Source of the DNA: Lachnospiraceae bacterium
GTDB lineage: Bacteria > Bacillota_A > Clostridia > Lachnospirales > Lachnospiraceae
Direction: 5' to 3'
DNA length: 22,723 nucleotides
NCBI GenBank assembly: GCA_028694115.1
Contig: JAQUUB010000069.1
Location: forward strand, 1-22,723
Part shown: piece by piece, positions 20,589 through 22,723 of the stretch
How the letters are laid out: each line of letters opens with the position of its first letter
Position numbering within the stretch: position 1 is the stretch's first letter
The notes under the pieces: model-generated
Seen by the model: the letters and a program-made list of their open reading frames with translations, nothing else
Told to the model about the DNA's origin: nothing
Databases searched by the model: none
Translations under genes and position numbers: made by a program

Positions 20589-21416
20589 TTAGAATTCCGC
20601 ATGAGCCTTTAACCACTCGGATACTGCATCTTCCTCATTACTCCCTATGACACCTGTGGCCATTTTTTTCAATTCAGGCACTGCATTAGCTACTGCATAG
20701 CATTCGTCAGAGACTTCAAACATGGGAATATCATTGATTGCATCGCCAAAAACAATCACCCTATTGCATCCCCATAGTTTTTTCAGCTTAATAATCGCTT
20801 CTGCTTTTGTTGCATTCCTTGGCATTATCTCACACCAATATTCGGGACGATATAACTCCTGCTGAATAGTACAACGATATCTATCATCATCTTTAAAAGC
20901 ATTATATACAGGAAGTAACTCCTCCTGTTCACCAATACAAGTATAGTAGAATATATTTCCATCATAGAGCTCTAGATCACTACTTAATGGGCGTAATCTT
21001 TTGTCTCCCTTTTTTAAACTAAGATATCTTTTCTTACCGTCATTTTCTTTGCTTGTAACCCAGGATACCGATTCTACATGATCAATATAGGAGTAAACGA
21101 ATGGACTAACATTACACTTTCTCAATACTGAAATAACGTTATCCGTTTCCTCTTTCGAAAAGCCTGTAGAAGATAAAATTTCACTTGTAGCAGGATTAAT
21201 AATAGAAACTCCATTATATGCGATCACTGGAATAATAGTTGATAATCCTTTTGTTACAACGGATGCTGATACCAAAGAACGTGCTGTGGCATAGGTAAAC
21301 AACATTCCCTGTTCAACAAGGTCATTAATAATTTTAATACTTTTCTGACTTATTGTATCTTGTTTATTTAATAATGTGCCATCTAGATCTGTAACATAAA
21401 GAGTCTTCAACGTCAT
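20589..21416 (-). CDS. Cof-type HAD-superfamily phosphatase
   Basis: This 275-residue protein has all the HAD motifs. DLDGT holds the nucleophile Asp10 and acid/base Asp12 (VTDLDGTLLN). A conserved Thr (TYATARS) serves as motif II. Lys in ATKAEAIIKLKK is motif III. GDAINDIPMF is motif IV, and the C2-type cap lies between motifs II and III. Such enzymes dephosphorylate sugar phosphates, nucleotides or flavin precursors; the substrate is not predictable here. The start is ATG 21416, which shares its A with the TGA of the gene before it (TGATG), so the two are coupled. A TTG two codons on (21410) is better spaced from AAGGTG and would give MKTLYVTDLDGT. In-frame codons further upstream belong to the preceding gene. 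Confidence 0.88.
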   Translation of the reverse strand: MTLKTLYVTDLDGTLLNKQDTISQKSIKIINDLVEQGMLFTYATARSLVSASVVTKGLSTIIPVIAYNGVSIINPATSEILSSTGFSKEETDNVISVLRKCNVSPFVYSYIDHVESVSWVTSKENDGKKRYLSLKKGDKRLRPLSSDLELYDGNIFYYTCIGEQEELLPVYNAFKDDDRYRCTIQQELYRPEYWCEIMPRNATKAEAIIKLKKLWGCNRVIVFGDAINDIPMFEVSDECYAVANAVPELKKMATGVIGSNEEDAVSEWLKAHAEF

Positions 21417-21706
21417 CACCTTGACCGATAGAAATTTTTTTCTATCATACTTACAAATAATGAAATAAAAGAAAGTATTACAAATATTAGGAATGCCGTT
21501 ATAAGCATTTCCATAAGCCAAAATTTAATTACTAATATTTCAACTATAAAATTGGCAATTCTAAGTGCAACAAAAATACCAATAAAATCAATGATATACT
21601 TAACAAAATTTACTTTCTTTCTATTTTTCAATTCGCTTTTAAAGGTATTACTTATCAGCTTTTTATTTAATTCCTGTCGTTCTTTTTCATTCCTTTTCTT
21701 ATCCAT
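21416..21706 (-). CDS. Small membrane protein with a charged N-terminus
   Basis: I do not recognise this 96-residue protein. It starts with a highly charged, probably coiled segment (MDKKRNEKERQELNKKL…NRKK). Two hydrophobic segments follow, FVKYIIDFIGIFVALRIANF and an extended FWLMEMLITAFLIFVILSFISLFV region, and a basic end (KNFYRSR). I chose ATG 21706, seven bases after AAAGGAT; an earlier in-frame ATG (21736) has no ribosome site. Its TGA overlaps the ATG of the HAD phosphatase gene by one base. Confidence 0.65.
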   Translation of the reverse strand: MDKKRNEKERQELNKKLISNTFKSELKNRKKVNFVKYIIDFIGIFVALRIANFIVEILVIKFWLMEMLITAFLIFVILSFISLFVSMIEKNFYRSR

Positions 21707-21745
21707 TTTTATCCTTTCTTTTGAACCGCATTCCAATGAGTAGCA

Positions 21746-22201
21746 TCAGATTTGATTTATCTTTGCTATCTCTTTTAATGCTTCTTGAATGTCTTTAGAT
21801 ACCAATGGCTGCATGCTGCTTTTGTAAATTTGAGGATTTGCTTTTTGCAACGCATCACATATATCATTGATAAGATCGTGCTTATAGAATGCAATGGTGG
21901 GCAAAATCTTTATGATCTGTCTTGATGTAATCGGTTTATCATCCATAATATGTTTTAGATAATTATCAATAATTTCATCGATTTTGTTGTCTTTATCCCA
22001 TTTTGCATTGGCAGCTATCAGGAGCAGCCCTCTTGTTCTGATGTATGAATTTGAATCATCCTGCATTCCTGCAAATAAATCAAAATAAGGATAAACAGCA
22101 TCTGAATCCAAACTTATCGATTGAAGCTGTTTTAAACATTCATAAGCATATTTATCATTTTTATTTCTTAGTCCGTCAACAAGTTCCTGAATATTGTTCA
22201 T
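21746..22201 (-). CDS. HEAT-repeat-like helical protein
   Basis: This 151-residue soluble protein is almost entirely alpha-helical. Paired helices such as NDKYAYECLKQLQSIS, IRTRGLLLIAANAKW and SRQIIKILPTIAFYK look like HEAT-type repeats used for protein binding. Similar Firmicute proteins are often labelled 'SufBD', but I see none of the beta-helix features of the real SufB/SufD scaffold, so that label would be misleading. I place the start at ATG 22201, five bases after AAGGTGG; a GTG at 22210 overlaps that site. The ribosome site overlaps the stop of the DUF3781 gene, so the two genes are coupled. Confidence 0.6.
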   Translation of the reverse strand: MNNIQELVDGLRNKNDKYAYECLKQLQSISLDSDAVYPYFDLFAGMQDDSNSYIRTRGLLLIAANAKWDKDNKIDEIIDNYLKHIMDDKPITSRQIIKILPTIAFYKHDLINDICDALQKANPQIYKSSMQPLVSKDIQEALKEIAKINQI

Positions 22202-22211
22202 TGCATCCACC

Positions 22212-22463
22212 TTATTTCTTTTCCTTGTGTGCCGTTATAATTGTAAAACTATATGCGTTAATTGTTATAATGCATTCATCTACCTTTACGTACCAGTTCT
22301 TTCCTTGTCTGGTGATAACGACATTCGCTGATTTTATCTTGGTCTTGCACCAATCAACAACATCCTCTGAATCCAAAGAAAGATTTTTCTTAATTCTTGT
22401 AACTCCCATTTCTGTAGTATGGACTTTGTCTAAATTTTGAAGTAATTCATGATCTGTATTCAA
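22212..22463 (-). CDS. DUF3781 domain protein
   Basis: This 83-residue protein reads LLQNLDKVHTTEMGVTRIKK near its start and VVDWCKTKIKSANVVITRQG in the middle, both typical of the DUF3781 family, recognised from memory. The second half is a beta-rich WYVKVDECIITINAYSFTIITAHK. The function of the family is unknown. The start is TTG 22463, the first start codon after an in-frame TAA, with AAAGGA 11 bp upstream. It appears to be the first gene of the six-gene cassette, although its promoter was not found. Confidence 0.75.
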   Translation of the reverse strand: MNTDHELLQNLDKVHTTEMGVTRIKKNLSLDSEDVVDWCKTKIKSANVVITRQGKNWYVKVDECIITINAYSFTIITAHKEKK

Positions 22464-22497
22464 GTTTTACTGTATCCTTTCAAATTATGTTGTTCTT

Positions 22498-22614
22498 TTA
22501 TAACAGCTTAAATAGAGCAGCAAAAAACCATACCATAATTAAAACAAACATAAATACTGCTAACACTTTCTCCGCAAAGCTTAAATCTTTAATATAAACC
22601 TGAATCCGTGAAAC
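22498..22614 (-). other. Short frame with one membrane helix, possible gene remnant
   Basis: A 38-codon minus-strand frame ends at TAA 22498 and reads KDLSFAEKVLAVFMFVLIMV then WFFAALFKLL. It is a strongly membrane-like helix with a plausible amphipathic lead, but there is no ATG, GTG or TTG with a ribosome site before it and TGA lies just upstream. It may be the end of a decayed small membrane protein gene or chance. Confidence 0.25.
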
Positions 22615-22714
22615 TCACGGATTAATCATAGCAAGTCGCACAAAGTGTATTGTTCTCTTCGAAAGAAGTGTATATTGTGCGCTTGCCTGCTTTCAAATAT
22701 CGTTTATTAAGCAG
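22603..22714. other. Cluster of hairpins at the window edge
   Basis: Three inverted repeats lie next to each other. AATCCGTG (22603-22610) pairs with CACGGATT (22616-22623). GCAAG-t-CGCACAA (22631-22643) pairs with TTGTGCG-CTTGC (22675-22686) over 12 bp with one bulge, enclosing a CTTC-GAAA-GAAG mini-hairpin (22657-22668). CTGCTT (22687-22692) pairs with AAGCAG (22709-22714). No coding frame explains them. They could be a structured RNA, the end of a mobile repeat or a leader of a gene outside the window. I cannot assign strand or family. Confidence 0.45.
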
Positions 22715-22723
22715 ACGTTCATA

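Noticed and set aside
1..22723. CRISPR arrays, rRNA, tRNA and insertion sequences
   Set aside because: No regularly spaced repeats, cloverleaf-like sequence with CCA end, rRNA stretch or transposase frame was seen on either strand by reading; a dedicated search was not possible.

Overview
The DNA is AT-rich, with short gaps between genes, strong AGGAGG-type ribosome binding sites and occasional TTG/GTG starts. Together with the protein families present (InlB-type repeats with Lachnospiraceae-style Ig-like repeats, ACR3, DUF1835, DUF6512, DUF3781), this points to a low-GC Firmicute, most likely a clostridial Lachnospiraceae. This assignment is inferred from protein character, not from a database search. 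No rRNA, tRNA, CRISPR array or insertion sequence was found.

Layout. 1-3690: the 3' part of a very large surface or secreted repeat protein, closed by a terminator. 3750-5451: three tandem 11-bp TGTGA iterons, a three-EF-hand protein and an orphan OmpR/PhoB response regulator. 5466-6467 (minus): a patatin-like lipase. 6613-10316: an arsenic-type operon of arsR, a CoA-disulfide reductase/rhodanese fusion, a second arsR, an ACR3 efflux pump and a 37-codon remnant of arsD. There is no arsA. 10323-11390: a 19-cysteine copper-storage-like protein behind a 14-bp palindrome, then a DUF6512 membrane protein and a bidirectional terminator. 11442-13033 (minus): an AI-2E family permease, coupled to a small two-helix membrane gene broken by one in-frame TAA. 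13227-15021: a TtcA-like tRNA thiolase and a tyrosine recombinase.

15031-19066 (minus) is a likely five-gene run: Nudix-DUF429 fusion, flavodoxin, lipoprotein, membrane protein and DUF1835 protein. 19214-19530 holds what looks like a complete type I toxin-antitoxin locus: a 29-residue holin-like membrane toxin on the minus strand, a convergent RNA of about 80 nt on the plus strand, two extended -10 promoters, a shared bidirectional terminator and a hairpin abutting the toxin ribosome binding site. A GNAT acetyltransferase remnant lies at 19576-19728. 19795-22463 (minus) is a tight six-gene cassette: DUF3781, HEAT-like protein, membrane protein, Cof-type HAD phosphatase, a half-length MreB-like protein and a three-helix membrane protein. 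The right edge holds hairpins and a doubtful short reading frame.

How the parts fit. The best-supported functional unit is the arsenic operon: its promoter elements sit inside two matching ArsR-type operators, and it pairs efflux with a sulfur/thiol redox enzyme. The most novel-looking element is the unannotated type I toxin-antitoxin locus. The arsD fragment, the broken membrane gene, the GNAT tail and a possible ATG-to-ATA start change show local gene decay.
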